From: Muribaculaceae bacterium
GTDB lineage: Bacteria > Bacteroidota > Bacteroidia > Bacteroidales > Muribaculaceae
Length of the DNA: 64,000 nt
Reading direction: 5' to 3'
Assembly: GCA_910573745.1 (NCBI GenBank)
Contig: CAJSYI010000005.1
Location: 1 to 64,000 of the forward strand
Under the pieces are notes generated by a model that did no database searches, was not told the DNA's origin, and was given only the letters and a program-made list of their open reading frames with translations. Numbering within the stretch: the first letter of the stretch is position 1; the number at the start of each line of letters is the position of its first letter. This document shows, piece by piece, positions 26,123 to 35,294 of this stretch. Made by a program: the position numbers and the translations under genes.

Positions 26123-26374
26123 ATGCGTAGAATCAGCATTCCAATGATATTCTATTGGGCGCAAGTCATAGCGTCCGTGTTAATGATGCTTTTCGGCATA
26201 TCGTATGCGGTACGGTGCCTAATAGAAACTATAAAAGACGATGATAGCCGTCCGGGATATGTCTTTGTGTGGCTTTTCTCGATAATGGCTTATGTCGGTT
26301 GGAAGCTGATGTTAAAGCCAAGTGTTGACGAACTCCGCTCCGCGCGAAAGAAAAAGAAGGAGGTCAAGCGATGA
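26123..26374 (+). CDS. Small membrane protein
   Basis: This 83-aa protein has two predicted membrane helices (about 7-28 and 47-64) and a basic C-terminal tail (SARKKKKEVKR). It overlaps the next gene by 4 bp. The function is unknown. Confidence 0.65.
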   Translation: MRRISIPMIFYWAQVIASVLMMLFGISYAVRCLIETIKDDDSRPGYVFVWLFSIMAYVGWKLMLKPSVDELRSARKKKKEVKR

Positions 26375-26646
26375 GCATAGAGCAAAGACTTGAACGCCTT
26401 GAACGGATAATGCTACTGCAATTCAAAAACGTGCTGAATGTCGATGATGTGGCGATTATTCTTTCAGTATCTACCGACCGGGTACGCCACCTTGTAAGCA
26501 AGCGTCTTATCCCCCACTACAAACAAGGCAACCGCACATTCTTCAAGAAATCCGAAATCGAAGAATGGCAACTGTCAGACCGCATACCAACTAATGCGGA
26601 AATCAACAGCAAAGCGGCAACGCACATAGCAATCAACAAACTGTAA
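26371..26646 (+). CDS. Helix-turn-helix protein of excisionase/MerR type
   Basis: This 91-aa protein contains a winged-helix HTH_17-like domain: VLNVDDVAIILSVSTDRVRH, then KRLIPHYKQGNRTFFKKSEIEEW. This is the layout of Bacteroidetes excisionase-like proteins. It may assist the integrase in excision or regulate early genes. It is not next to the integrase gene, which weakens the excisionase reading. Confidence 0.75.
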   Translation: MSIEQRLERLERIMLLQFKNVLNVDDVAIILSVSTDRVRHLVSKRLIPHYKQGNRTFFKKSEIEEWQLSDRIPTNAEINSKAATHIAINKL

Positions 26647-26658
26647 TAATAACGCAAA

Positions 26659-28686
26659 ATGAAGAAAGAAATCATCATCAAATCTCTTTCGCTTGTGAAC
26701 TTCAAGGGCATTAGAGAACTCTCGGTCAGCTTTGACGAGAGAGTGACCGACATCTTCGGGCGTAACGGAAGCGGCAAGACTACTCTTTTTGACGCATTCA
26801 CTTGGCTACTCTTTGGCAAAGACAGCCAAGACCGCAAGAAATTCGACCTGAAGACGCTCGATGCAGACGGAAGAATCATACCGCAGCTTCCGCACGAAGT
26901 GTCAGCTATCATCACCGTAAACGGCGAAGAAGTCAAAATCTGCCGCCGATTCACCGAGAAGTGGGTCAAACGCGCCGGTCAGACCGAGCGAGTTTTCACC
27001 GGCAACGAAGAAGAACGCTTTTACAACGATGTGCCATGCAGCCAGCGTGAGTATGAAGCTAAAATCGCCGACATCTGCAACGAAGCAGTATTCAAGTTTA
27101 TCACGAATCCAGCTTACTTCTCCTCGCAGTCCGCAGAATCGCAAAAAGAAATGTTGCTCAAAATGGCAGGGTCAATCTCCGACAACGAGATAGCCACCGG
27201 AAATGCCGATTTTGAAGCACTCCTCGCTCAAATCACCGGCAAGACGATGAACGAGTTTAAGAAAGAGATAGCCGCGAAGAAATCACGCCTCAATGCCGAA
27301 ATCTCCGACATTCCCGGTCGCATAGACGAAAAGAAACGCGACCTTGTAGAGCCGGAAGACTGGGCGGCTCTCGAATCTGACATCAAGACCAAGACAGCCG
27401 AACGCGATGCAATCGAAGGGCAAATGGCGAATGCCGCCGAAGCTCAACGCGCCGCCGACAATGAGCGGATGAAAATCCAATCGCAAATCTCCGAGCTACG
27501 CCGCAAACGCTCGAAGCGAGTGGCAGACATCGAAGACGAAGCCACAGCCGACTATCGTAACAAAAAGCGTGAGCGTGACAATGTGCAATTTCAGATAGAC
27601 AGCCTCATGCAGCGCATACGCTCGACCGAGAGCGCGGTAGTCGCCCGAAAAGATGAGATAGAGCGATACAAAAACGACCGGGCAAGACTTGTCAAAGAAT
27701 GGAAGTCACTCCAAACCAACAGCCAAGCCGTCAAAGCTGAACAAGTGCAAATCAACGAAAGCGACTTTTGCTGCCCTATGTGCCACCGTCAATTTGACCT
27801 TGAAGACATCGAAACGAAAGAGGCTGAAATCATCGAGAGTTTCGAGAAACAGCGTGAAGCCACGCTCGCGTCAATCGCTCGAAGCATAGCAGACAATGAG
27901 CATAGAGGGTCAGCAATCAAGACGCAGATACAGCGTGCCACCGCCGCATTGGAAGCATCCGAAGCATCTATCAAGGCAGATAACGAAACTATCGAGCAAC
28001 TGAAAGCGAGTGACATTTACCGCGCAGAACTCACTATGCCGGACGCAACTCCGCTTATCGCCGCCGATTCGGAGCTTGCAAAAATCGACAGCGAGATAGC
28101 AGAACTTGAAGCGAAGACCGAACAACCGGCTACACCGGCGAACAATACCGAACTGAAAGCAAAACGCGACACACTCTCGGCTGAAATAGACAGCCTTAAA
28201 TCGCGACTGAAAAAGCGTGATTACAACCAAAAGACACAAGCACGTATTGACGAACTCGAAAAACAGCTATCAACGCAGAGCGATGAAATCGCGGAGCTTG
28301 AACGCCTTGAATTTACGATGCTCGAATTTTCAAAGGCTCGGAGTGCGGCAATAGAATCGCGAATAAACGGTCTTTTCGCACTCGTAAAGTTCCGTTGGAT
28401 AGCAACTGCAATCAACGGCGCGGAGAAAGAAACATGCGAAGCCACACTCAACGGCAAGCCTTACGGTACTTGCAGCAATGCCGAGAGAATCATCATCGGT
28501 TTAGACATCATCAATGCTATATGCAAATCGCAAGGCGTATATGCACCGATATTCGTTGATAACGCCGAATCAGTCAACGACATAATACCGATGCAGTCAC
28601 AAGTCATTAGCCTTATCGTTTCACGCGATGAGCAGCTTGTAATCGAGAAATCACCGTCTCAAAAAAGACTATTCAATAATCATTAA
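26659..28686 (+). CDS. Rad50/SbcC-like ATPase with zinc-hook motif
   Basis: This 675-aa SMC-type ATPase has Walker A GRNGSGKT (34-41), a long coiled coil broken by a zinc-hook-like CPMC (372-375), and a returning coil. The C-terminal half-ATPase has the signature-like SNAERIIIGLDI and Walker B IFVDNAES, where the usual DE is DN. No SbcD/Mre11 nuclease is adjacent; the RecT and MBL-fold genes follow instead. It likely acts in phage recombination or DNA-end processing. The DN change could reduce ATP hydrolysis or may be normal for this phage subfamily. Confidence 0.88.
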   Translation: MKKEIIIKSLSLVNFKGIRELSVSFDERVTDIFGRNGSGKTTLFDAFTWLLFGKDSQDRKKFDLKTLDADGRIIPQLPHEVSAIITVNGEEVKICRRFTEKWVKRAGQTERVFTGNEEERFYNDVPCSQREYEAKIADICNEAVFKFITNPAYFSSQSAESQKEMLLKMAGSISDNEIATGNADFEALLAQITGKTMNEFKKEIAAKKSRLNAEISDIPGRIDEKKRDLVEPEDWAALESDIKTKTAERDAIEGQMANAAEAQRAADNERMKIQSQISELRRKRSKRVADIEDEATADYRNKKRERDNVQFQIDSLMQRIRSTESAVVARKDEIERYKNDRARLVKEWKSLQTNSQAVKAEQVQINESDFCCPMCHRQFDLEDIETKEAEIIESFEKQREATLASIARSIADNEHRGSAIKTQIQRATAALEASEASIKADNETIEQLKASDIYRAELTMPDATPLIAADSELAKIDSEIAELEAKTEQPATPANNTELKAKRDTLSAEIDSLKSRLKKRDYNQKTQARIDELEKQLSTQSDEIAELERLEFTMLEFSKARSAAIESRINGLFALVKFRWIATAINGAEKETCEATLNGKPYGTCSNAERIIIGLDIINAICKSQGVYAPIFVDNAESVNDIIPMQSQVISLIVSRDEQLVIEKSPSQKRLFNNH

Positions 28687-28698
28687 TCAACGCAAATC

Positions 28699-29676
28699 AT
28701 GGCAGAAAACAACCAAGTCGCGACTACCGGGCAAACCGGACTCGCAAAGCTGAAATCAATTCTCAATGCGCCGAGTGTGGTAGAACAGTTCCAAAACGCA
28801 CTCGCAGAGAACAAAAATCTATTCATCGCGTCAATCATCGACCTCTACAACGGTGACAAGTCGCTGCAAGAGTGCAACCCCTCGACAATCGTACAAGAGT
28901 GCTTGAAAGCTGCCGTACTCGACCTGCCTATAAACCGCGCTCTCGGATTCGCGTATATCGTGGTGTATAAGAACAAAGTCAAGCAGACCGACCCACAAAC
29001 CAGTCGAACTGTAGAGGTGAAAGTGCCGACACCGACATTCATACCCGGTTACAAGGGTTACATTCAGCTTGCCATGCGTACAGGTCAGTATCGCACAATC
29101 AACGCCGATGTGGTATATGAAGGCGAGTTACAGACCGCTAATCGTCTATCCGGCGAAGTTAACCTTGGCGGACAAAAGACATCCGACAAAATCATCGGCT
29201 ACTTTTGCTATTTCGAGTTGCTTAACGGCTACTCAAAGACGCTCTATATGTCGGTTGAAGATATGGCGGCTTATGCCAAGCGTTACGCTCCCGGTATCAA
29301 GTTCAAAAAAGAAGTCACAGTCGCCGACCTTATAAAGAAAGCCAACAGCGGCATAGCGTCTAATACAGTCGGTTGGGAGGGCAATTTCAACGACATGTCG
29401 TTGAAGACAGTCATTCGCCGACTTCTCTCAAAATACGGCTATCTCTCAATCAAGATGATGTCGGCTCTCGGTCACGACACCGAAGCCGAGAATCGCGCCC
29501 TTGCCGCCCGAAACGATGCACTTCAGCTCGCGGACGCTCAAACGCTCAATCTCGATGCCGCCGAGGTATCGTATGAAGAAGTCGTAAACGAAGAAACCGG
29601 CGAAGTCACTCAACAGCCGAAAGCCGATGAAGCAGCTCCGGCGGTCGAAGAAGTACCCCAAGAACCGAATTACTAA
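28699..29676 (+). CDS. recT: RecT-family single-strand annealing protein
   Basis: This 325-aa recombinase promotes annealing of complementary strands in phage recombination. The RecT core spans about 20-240, including CLKAAVLDLPINRALGFAYI and FIPGYKGYIQLAMRTGQYRT. The last 60 residues are an acidic, low-complexity tail (EEVVNEETGEVTQQPKADEA). It lies between the Rad50-like ATPase and an MBL-fold protein, so the expected RecE exonuclease partner is replaced. An AACGCAA box precedes the start. Confidence 0.95.
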   Translation: MAENNQVATTGQTGLAKLKSILNAPSVVEQFQNALAENKNLFIASIIDLYNGDKSLQECNPSTIVQECLKAAVLDLPINRALGFAYIVVYKNKVKQTDPQTSRTVEVKVPTPTFIPGYKGYIQLAMRTGQYRTINADVVYEGELQTANRLSGEVNLGGQKTSDKIIGYFCYFELLNGYSKTLYMSVEDMAAYAKRYAPGIKFKKEVTVADLIKKANSGIASNTVGWEGNFNDMSLKTVIRRLLSKYGYLSIKMMSALGHDTEAENRALAARNDALQLADAQTLNLDAAEVSYEEVVNEETGEVTQQPKADEAAPAVEEVPQEPNY

Positions 29677-29694
29677 CCTAATGCAGATACACGA

Positions 29695-30432
29695 ATGAAA
29701 CTACTTTGTATCGGAAGCTCGTCACGTGGCAACGGCTACATTCTACAATCTTCAAACGGCGCATTACTGATTGAATGCGGTATGCCGTTGGTCGAGGTTA
29801 AAAAAGCTCTCGGTTGGAAGTTGAGCGGCATATCCGGGTGCGTTGTGAGCCACCGACACAAAGACCATTCAAAGTATCTGCCGGAGTATCTGAAATTCGG
29901 AATCCGTGCATTGGCTCTCGAAGATGTGTTTGCATCATTCCCCAAGCTCAACCGCACGTTCTGCAAGAGTATCGAACCGATGCACGGCTACATAGTGGGC
30001 GGCTTCAAAGTCTATGCGCTCCCGGTAGTCCATGACGTGCCGTGCCTCGGATTCGTTATCGAGCATAGCGAAATGGGCAAACTCTTGTTCGTCACCGACA
30101 CGATGATGCTTGAATATCGGGTTGAAAAGCTCAACCACATAATGATTGAAGCGAATTACTCTGACGAACTACTCGAAGACGCTATCAGCAACGGAAGCAC
30201 AGTCAGCAGCACACGCGAAAGGTTACTTGAATCGCACATGGAGCTGAAGACAACCGAGCAGATACTACGCACGACCGACCTCACAGCCGTAAATGAAGTG
30301 GTATTGCTTCACCTATCGGGCAGACACAGCGATGCAGTACAATTCCGCGACCGAATAGCGAAAGCCGTAGGAAAACCGGTTTATGTGGCAAATCCGGGCA
30401 TTGAAATCAACGTATCTAAACTTCCGTACTGA
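29695..30432 (+). CDS. Metallo-beta-lactamase-fold hydrolase, candidate RecT-partner nuclease
   Basis: This 245-aa protein has the metal motif SHRHKDH (52-58) and other MBL-fold features (GSSSRGNGYIL, VTDTMML). It is closest to YycJ-like MBL proteins, some of which are DNA exonucleases. Its place directly after recT suggests it supplies resected DNA ends for annealing. The alternative is a nucleotide or RNA hydrolase. Its stop overlaps the next small gene (TGATG). Confidence 0.85.
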   Translation: MKLLCIGSSSRGNGYILQSSNGALLIECGMPLVEVKKALGWKLSGISGCVVSHRHKDHSKYLPEYLKFGIRALALEDVFASFPKLNRTFCKSIEPMHGYIVGGFKVYALPVVHDVPCLGFVIEHSEMGKLLFVTDTMMLEYRVEKLNHIMIEANYSDELLEDAISNGSTVSSTRERLLESHMELKTTEQILRTTDLTAVNEVVLLHLSGRHSDAVQFRDRIAKAVGKPVYVANPGIEINVSKLPY

Positions 30433-30605
30433 TGAGAAATGTGCCTAATGATGTTGTCGCCACTCTATGCCGATGCTTGCCGCAGATTCTTGACAATCTC
30501 GATGCAGCCGCGATTCGTAAAAGTTTACGACTGACAAATGCAGTGAGATTACTCAAACACGAAGTTTTACCCAAATTAAACAAAATCAACAATGAAAGAA
30601 AATGA
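30432..30605 (+). CDS. Small protein coupled to the MBL gene
   Basis: This 57-aa basic helical protein (MRNVPNDVVATLCRCLPQIL at the start) begins within the stop codon of the MBL gene and overlaps the following gene by 14 bp. The tight coupling on both sides supports it as a real gene. The function is unknown. Confidence 0.6.
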   Translation: MRNVPNDVVATLCRCLPQILDNLDAAAIRKSLRLTNAVRLLKHEVLPKLNKINNERK

Positions 30606-31206
30606 AGCAGTCGGATTTAAGCAGCCGACTATCGAACAAGTCCAGGCGGCTTTCCGCAACGCCGGTGAAAACCCCGAAATTCAGCAGTTACTCCGCGACC
30701 TATACGGTGACGCCGCCGAGCCGATACAAGTTGACCCCCGACCGATAACCGAGCGTGTGAAGACATTTGAGGATGCTTGTGCAGTCCTCGGCAATCACGC
30801 CTTTGTCAATCAGTATCGCCGCATAGTCAAGGAGCAGAATCCGCCAATGGATGAAACGGCAAAAGACATCGTAGCATATCTGAAGCTCCGCATCATCGCC
30901 GCCGCTCTCAATGAGGGTTGGGAGCCGAAGTATGTTAAAGGCGAAGAAAAGTGGTGGCCGTGGTACTGGCTCTATACTCAAAAAGAGATAGACAAGATGA
31001 ACGAGAAGCAGAGAGCCAAATGTGTCCTTTTCGGCGGTATTGCGCGTAACGGCGCGTATGCCGGTTTTGCGTATGCGTATACGGATAGCACGCCCTCGAG
31101 TGCGAGTGCGGCTGTCGGGTGCCGTCTTTGCGTAAAATCTGAAGCTCTCGCCGAGTATTTCGGTACACAGTTTATCAAGATTTGGCAAGACTTCTATTTC
31201 GGATGA
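30592..31206 (+). CDS. Conserved phage protein of unknown function
   Basis: This 204-aa protein has an N-terminal helical segment (TIEQVQAAFRNAGENPE) and a conserved aromatic block (EKWWPWYWLYTQKEID) followed by a Gly/Ala-rich part. It is a type of protein often found between recombination and replication genes in Bacteroidetes phages. No function is assigned. Confidence 0.75.
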   Translation: MKENEAVGFKQPTIEQVQAAFRNAGENPEIQQLLRDLYGDAAEPIQVDPRPITERVKTFEDACAVLGNHAFVNQYRRIVKEQNPPMDETAKDIVAYLKLRIIAAALNEGWEPKYVKGEEKWWPWYWLYTQKEIDKMNEKQRAKCVLFGGIARNGAYAGFAYAYTDSTPSSASAAVGCRLCVKSEALAEYFGTQFIKIWQDFYFG

Positions 31207-31214
31207 GCGCGTGA

Positions 31215-32063
31215 ATGATGAACGGTTGGATTAAGATTAGCCGGGAGTTGCCGAAGCATTGGATTTGGCAAGATGCCGAACGCCTTAAATGGTGGCTCGA
31301 CTTGCTCCTCATGGCGTCTTGGGATGACGGTCAAGTGTTATCCGGCGGCTCTCGGCTAATCGAAATCAAACGCGGTCAACTTGTAGCTTCAATCGCTTTT
31401 CTCTGCCAACGGTGGCACAAGGGGCATAACACAGTCATTGCCTTCCTGAAGATGCTGCAAGAGGAAAAGATGATAACGAAAGAAACTATTGGCAATACAA
31501 CAATCATTACAATTTGCAAATATAATATGTATCAGACAGCGGACAACCTAAAGGATAGCTTAAATGGCGAAATATTAAGCGGTTGCAATGGTATTGCCAA
31601 CGAAACCCCGGACAACCAAGAGGACAACACAGCGGATAACTTAGCGGACACAAGTAAAGAAATAAAGAATATAAGAAATAATATTATCTCTAACGAGATA
31701 TGTCAAAATTCGGAAATTTCCGATTTGGAATCTGAATTTGAATTGTTCCGCAAAGCATATCCCGGAAGCAAGCGAGGTCACGATGTAGAGTTTCAGAACT
31801 TCAAAAAAAAGAATCCGAAAACGTGGCGCGAAATAGTCCCCTTGCTTATGCCGGCACTCGAAAGAATGACCGCACACTACGCTGCCGCGAAAGCAGCTGG
31901 AGAGTTTGTGCCACAATTCGCGCATCTCGCAACTTGGCTCAATCAATCTCGGTGGACTACCGAATACCCGGAAATCAAGACCGAACAACAAATGCCTGAA
32001 GTTCCGGCGCAGCCGACAACGAAGATGAATTATTCCGGCGGCTTCGGTGGAGCTAAATATTAA
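31215..32063 (+). CDS. Replication initiation protein, DnaD-like
   Basis: This 282-aa protein begins with a winged-helix domain of phage replisome organisers (WIKISRELPKHWIWQDAERL, then IEIKRGQLVASIAFLCQRW). A polar linker follows (about 110-160). The C-terminal helical domain includes AYPGSKRGHDVEFQNFKKKN and FAHLATWLNQSRW, the end type of helicase-loader-associated initiators. The DnaC-like loader lies immediately downstream, making an initiator-loader pair. An origin may lie within or near this gene, but no clear iterons were seen. Confidence 0.82.
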   Translation: MMNGWIKISRELPKHWIWQDAERLKWWLDLLLMASWDDGQVLSGGSRLIEIKRGQLVASIAFLCQRWHKGHNTVIAFLKMLQEEKMITKETIGNTTIITICKYNMYQTADNLKDSLNGEILSGCNGIANETPDNQEDNTADNLADTSKEIKNIRNNIISNEICQNSEISDLESEFELFRKAYPGSKRGHDVEFQNFKKKNPKTWREIVPLLMPALERMTAHYAAAKAAGEFVPQFAHLATWLNQSRWTTEYPEIKTEQQMPEVPAQPTTKMNYSGGFGGAKY

Positions 32064-32076
32064 ACGCAGCGCAGAA

Positions 32077-32883
32077 ATGAAAGACGAATTGACACCCGAA
32101 ATCATCGCGCAAGTCGAAGCCAAGCGACAGCGTGAAGCGGCTGAATCTGCAAGATTGAAGATTGAGCCGGTTATAAAGCGAGTGATATGCGATGCTCGAA
32201 AGCAGGTCACACAGTTTGAGAACTTGTCGGACACCGCGACTTTCAACGCTCACAGTAACCTTGTAGTTCAGATAGCTAACACAATCTGCCTCGCCGGTCA
32301 GCGGCGCAAATTCGTGATTGACGAACACAACAGCAAAGTACTCCGATTTTTGCTCTACTACTTCAACAACTGCCCTCTTGCCGAGCAAGTCTTTCCGGGC
32401 GAGGGTCACAAGTTGGAAAAGCATATTTTGCTAATGGGCGAAGTCGGCACCGGCAAAACTCTGATGATGCAGATTTTCTCCGAATATCTGAAATACACGA
32501 ACAACCCGAATTTCTTTCACAACGTATCGGTAACGCAAATGGTGAACTATTACACGATTCACAACAATATCGACCGCTACCTATACAACGAGGAAAATTC
32601 AGTCGGATTCGCTTGTAAGCCGGTTAATCTATGCTTGAACGACATCGGCGTTGAAAACCGACCATTCTACGGAATCGACACTAAAACGATAGTCAATGAC
32701 TTTCTACACGCCCGGAATGAGATTTGGACAATGACAGCTCCCGACCGCCGGAAATTCGCGCATCTGACAACTAATCTCGATGTGGAAAGGCTGACGAAAG
32801 AATTTGACGATGGATTCGGTCGATTGGCAGACCGATTCAAGACATACAACGTACTCTATCTGACCGGCGAAAGCCGAAGATGA
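32077..32883 (+). CDS. DnaC-like AAA+ helicase loader
   Basis: This 268-aa AAA+ ATPase has Walker A GEVGTGKT (121-128), Walker B-like NLCLNDIG, and the sensor and arginine-finger region FAHLTTNLDVERLTKEFDD, then FGRLADRFK, as in DnaC/IstB proteins. It would load the host DnaB helicase on phage DNA. The ATG at 32077 is preferred; a GTG at 32047 would overlap the preceding gene and add ten residues. Confidence 0.88.
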   Translation: MKDELTPEIIAQVEAKRQREAAESARLKIEPVIKRVICDARKQVTQFENLSDTATFNAHSNLVVQIANTICLAGQRRKFVIDEHNSKVLRFLLYYFNNCPLAEQVFPGEGHKLEKHILLMGEVGTGKTLMMQIFSEYLKYTNNPNFFHNVSVTQMVNYYTIHNNIDRYLYNEENSVGFACKPVNLCLNDIGVENRPFYGIDTKTIVNDFLHARNEIWTMTAPDRRKFAHLTTNLDVERLTKEFDDGFGRLADRFKTYNVLYLTGESRR

Positions 32884-32984
32884 AAATAACCGCTCCTAAC
32901 CGCGATGAAAGCTCTCAGATATACAAACTATCATTTCACCGCTCAAAGCGCGGAGAGTCGCAAGGAAACCACCAAAAACAATAA
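32880..32984 (+). CDS. Tiny open frame coupled to the helicase loader
   Basis: This 34-codon frame (MKITAPNRDESSQIYKLSFH at the start) begins within the loader stop by an ATGA overlap and ends 12 bp before the next gene. Another frame starting at 32905 also fits, so coding status is uncertain. Confidence 0.35.
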   Translation: MKITAPNRDESSQIYKLSFHRSKRGESQGNHQKQ

Positions 32985-32996
32985 AAAATAACGCAA

Positions 32997-33404
32997 ATGA
33001 GTGAAAAGAACTATCAAGAAACGCGAAAATGCGAAGTATGCGGCGAAATAAAGCCGGTAGCCGACTTCTCGAAGTCGTATCGCAATCGCTGCAAACCGTG
33101 CGTGGCTGAAATGTGCCGCAATGAACGCAAAAGCCATAATAACCTGATTGAAGAAAAGACAAGTACAATGAAGTGGCAAACACTCAATCTGACTGACGCG
33201 CTTATCGGAATGCACGTCCTTGTCAAAGGTTACAATCGCATCACGAGCAAGGAGTTTTTTGCAGTCGGATATATCGACAAATACAGCAATCAGTTTGCAT
33301 TACTCCGAGAAGAAGACAAGGAACTCAACTATATTGAGAGCGTGCGTTTGTTCAGCCGTTCATGCTCGTATTGGTACATTAACATTGACGAAATAGAAGA
33401 ATGA
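32997..33404 (+). CDS. Zinc-ribbon-containing hypothetical protein
   Basis: This 135-aa protein has four N-terminal cysteines in two CxxC pairs (C12/C15 and C32/C35), forming a probable zinc ribbon similar to those in phage HNH-associated proteins. The C-terminal 80 residues form a separate small domain (ALIGMHVLVKGYNRITSKEF). An AACGCAA box lies just upstream. It overlaps the next gene by 4 bp. No HNH catalytic site is present. Confidence 0.7.
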   Translation: MSEKNYQETRKCEVCGEIKPVADFSKSYRNRCKPCVAEMCRNERKSHNNLIEEKTSTMKWQTLNLTDALIGMHVLVKGYNRITSKEFFAVGYIDKYSNQFALLREEDKELNYIESVRLFSRSCSYWYINIDEIEE

Positions 33405-33685
33405 GATACGCACTTCGCAACAAAAGCAAAATCGCAGAAGCATTCGGCGAAGATTATCTCAACTTGCACGTTGTCGCAAGCCTTGACGCATACTTCGCTA
33501 ACGCTAACGATTGGCGAGTGAATGAAGATATAAATCAAGAGCTTTATGCCGCCAATTCGGGTAATAGCTTTCCGCTTTTGAGAATCAACGATATGGCAGA
33601 TGATAACTGCATGGTTGAATTTGCCGTAATCAACAAGCAATACGATGTGTTACAGCTCGCCTATATCGGCAGAATGAAAGGTTAA
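33401..33685 (+). CDS. Hypothetical phage protein
   Basis: This 94-aa acidic protein (MRYALRNKSKIAEAFGEDYL at the start) is coupled by ATGA to the zinc-ribbon gene. No family is recognised. Confidence 0.6.
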   Translation: MRYALRNKSKIAEAFGEDYLNLHVVASLDAYFANANDWRVNEDINQELYAANSGNSFPLLRINDMADDNCMVEFAVINKQYDVLQLAYIGRMKG

Positions 33686-33689
33686 CAAT

Positions 33690-34124
33690 ATGGAACTTCA
33701 GACAACAAACAAAATAGCTCTCCGTGAGCCGATGAAGCTCACTTCGGAGAATGTCGAGGCGATATTCAAAGACTGCCTCGCAGAATCAGACGAAAAAATT
33801 CGACAAATCATTTCCGGGGTGAGAATCAAAGCCGGTTTTAACCGTGATAAGGTGACGGCTAACCGCGATAACATACTCTCGATGTTATCTTGCTTGCCTA
33901 AAGAGTTTCATGCGTTCAAAGGCGGCGGTTGGACTTTCCTCAATCTTTGTGTTGATGCAGACGGTCGGCAGTGGACCGACTTTCACCAAATGTGCGATAT
34001 GTTGGTTTGCCTTGGAATCGCAATCGGCGCAGTCAAATTCTTGCTTGCTCGCGAGTTTTGGCAATGCTTCCCCGGCGGTATGCCGTATGTCGTAGTTGAC
34101 ATTCCGAAAGGAGGTGCAGCATGA
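33690..34124 (+). CDS. Conserved hypothetical phage/plasmid protein
   Basis: This 144-aa protein has a well-preserved central segment (LPKEFHAFKGGGWTFLNLCV) and a C-terminal block (LGIAIGAVKFLLAREFWQCF), a pattern shared by mobile-element proteins of Bacteroidetes. The function is unknown. It overlaps the next gene by 4 bp. Confidence 0.7.
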   Translation: MELQTTNKIALREPMKLTSENVEAIFKDCLAESDEKIRQIISGVRIKAGFNRDKVTANRDNILSMLSCLPKEFHAFKGGGWTFLNLCVDADGRQWTDFHQMCDMLVCLGIAIGAVKFLLAREFWQCFPGGMPYVVVDIPKGGAA

Positions 34125-34561
34125 AAGCGCGACTAATTGGAAGCAATACAATCGTTGAAGTCAACGAATGTGGCTATCAAGATATGGGAGGCAAGTATTA
34201 CGACTGCCCGGCTCACAAATGCTACTATCATGAAGATAGATTGGACTTCAATATAGATGAAGATAAACCTATCTCTGTAAGCCCAAGCCTTAAAAATGCA
34301 GCATGGGACTACTCTCGCAGCCAACCATTCAACAAACCGGCGAGATTCCGGGACTTCATAGCCGGAGCGAAACACTTGCTTAAATCCCCCCTTATCGAGC
34401 GATGTAATGAAGCAGAACGAAAAATGATAATGGATATATACCAAAATGCCAAACGTGGCAATGGCATAAGCAATCCGATAATCAAAGCTCGAAATTGGGA
34501 GCGAGTAGCAACTCTTGAACTCGTGTTCGGTATTGAAACATTCAAACAATATTACAAGTAA
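34121..34561 (+). CDS. Hypothetical phage protein
   Basis: This 146-aa protein has a short N-terminal part with two Cys (DCPAHKCYYHEDRLDF) and a helical C-terminal half. It touches both neighbours (ATGA upstream, TAATG downstream), consistent with one coupled transcript. No function is assigned. Confidence 0.6.
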   Translation: MKARLIGSNTIVEVNECGYQDMGGKYYDCPAHKCYYHEDRLDFNIDEDKPISVSPSLKNAAWDYSRSQPFNKPARFRDFIAGAKHLLKSPLIERCNEAERKMIMDIYQNAKRGNGISNPIIKARNWERVATLELVFGIETFKQYYK

Positions 34562-35013
34562 TGAGCGGACTTCGATTAAAGTTAGCGATGCTTGACAATA
34601 GTCATAAAGCAGAACTCGGACAGCGCACAAAGTCAAAGAGCTTGCGAGTGTTCTACGGATGGGCGAAAGTCGGTAAAATCCGAAAGAAAGAAGCTATCTC
34701 GGTCATCTTCGAGAATGACGAAATGAGAGAAGAAAAGACGCTCCGGGCAATAGCCAAGTATCAGCATACAGTTTATGTGCGACAGCAGACCGAAACCGAG
34801 TTGAAAGACGCGATAGGTGCAACTCGAATGTTCACGGAGTATTCGATTTTTCTCTCTGATAAAAAGCTGAAAGGCAGTTTAGAGTTGGCTCTAAAAGCGA
34901 ACTCGGAAGCTGACAAGCAGCATATTGCAGATGAAGAACGAATCAAAATCGCTGATGCTCTACGCTCGCATTACATGGAGAATCACCCCGGTTATAAAGA
35001 GCCGGTGACATAG
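34561..35013 (+). CDS. Hypothetical basic helical protein
   Basis: This 150-aa, lysine-rich, mostly helical protein (KSLRVFYGWAKVGKIRKKEA) starts within the stop of the previous gene. It may bind nucleic acid by charge, but no motif proves this. Confidence 0.6.
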   Translation: MSGLRLKLAMLDNSHKAELGQRTKSKSLRVFYGWAKVGKIRKKEAISVIFENDEMREEKTLRAIAKYQHTVYVRQQTETELKDAIGATRMFTEYSIFLSDKKLKGSLELALKANSEADKQHIADEERIKIADALRSHYMENHPGYKEPVT

Positions 35014-35045
35014 CAAGAAATTGAATTTTAATCAACGCAAGTGAT

Positions 35046-35294
35046 ATGGAAATAAAAATCAAATGGAAATACGCAAGAGGCTCCGTTGACACAAAAGACA
35101 TGAAGCTGATATGTGTTCCGGCAAGAGGTAAACGCATCTGCGGCCCCGATGAAACTGATGCTGAACTTTGCATCGAAGATGGTTGGAATTTGTCGATAGC
35201 TGCAATTCACACCGGCGATGTAGAAAGCTCCAACGCTTTATGCGCTGAAATCGCTCGCCGCTTCAATGAATTTCCACAAGAGCAAAAGTTATGA
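35046..35294 (+). CDS. Small hypothetical protein
   Basis: This 82-aa protein starts IKIKWKYARGSVDTKDMKL after the initiator region. An AACGCAA box stands before the ATG. It overlaps the helicase-methyltransferase gene by 4 bp, so it is coupled to that enzyme. The function is unknown. Confidence 0.6.
   Translation: MEIKIKWKYARGSVDTKDMKLICVPARGKRICGPDETDAELCIEDGWNLSIAAIHTGDVESSNALCAEIARRFNEFPQEQKL

Noticed and set aside
31215-32883. Replication origin with iterons in the initiator gene
   Set aside because: No convincing series of direct repeats or AT-rich unwinding element was found by eye.
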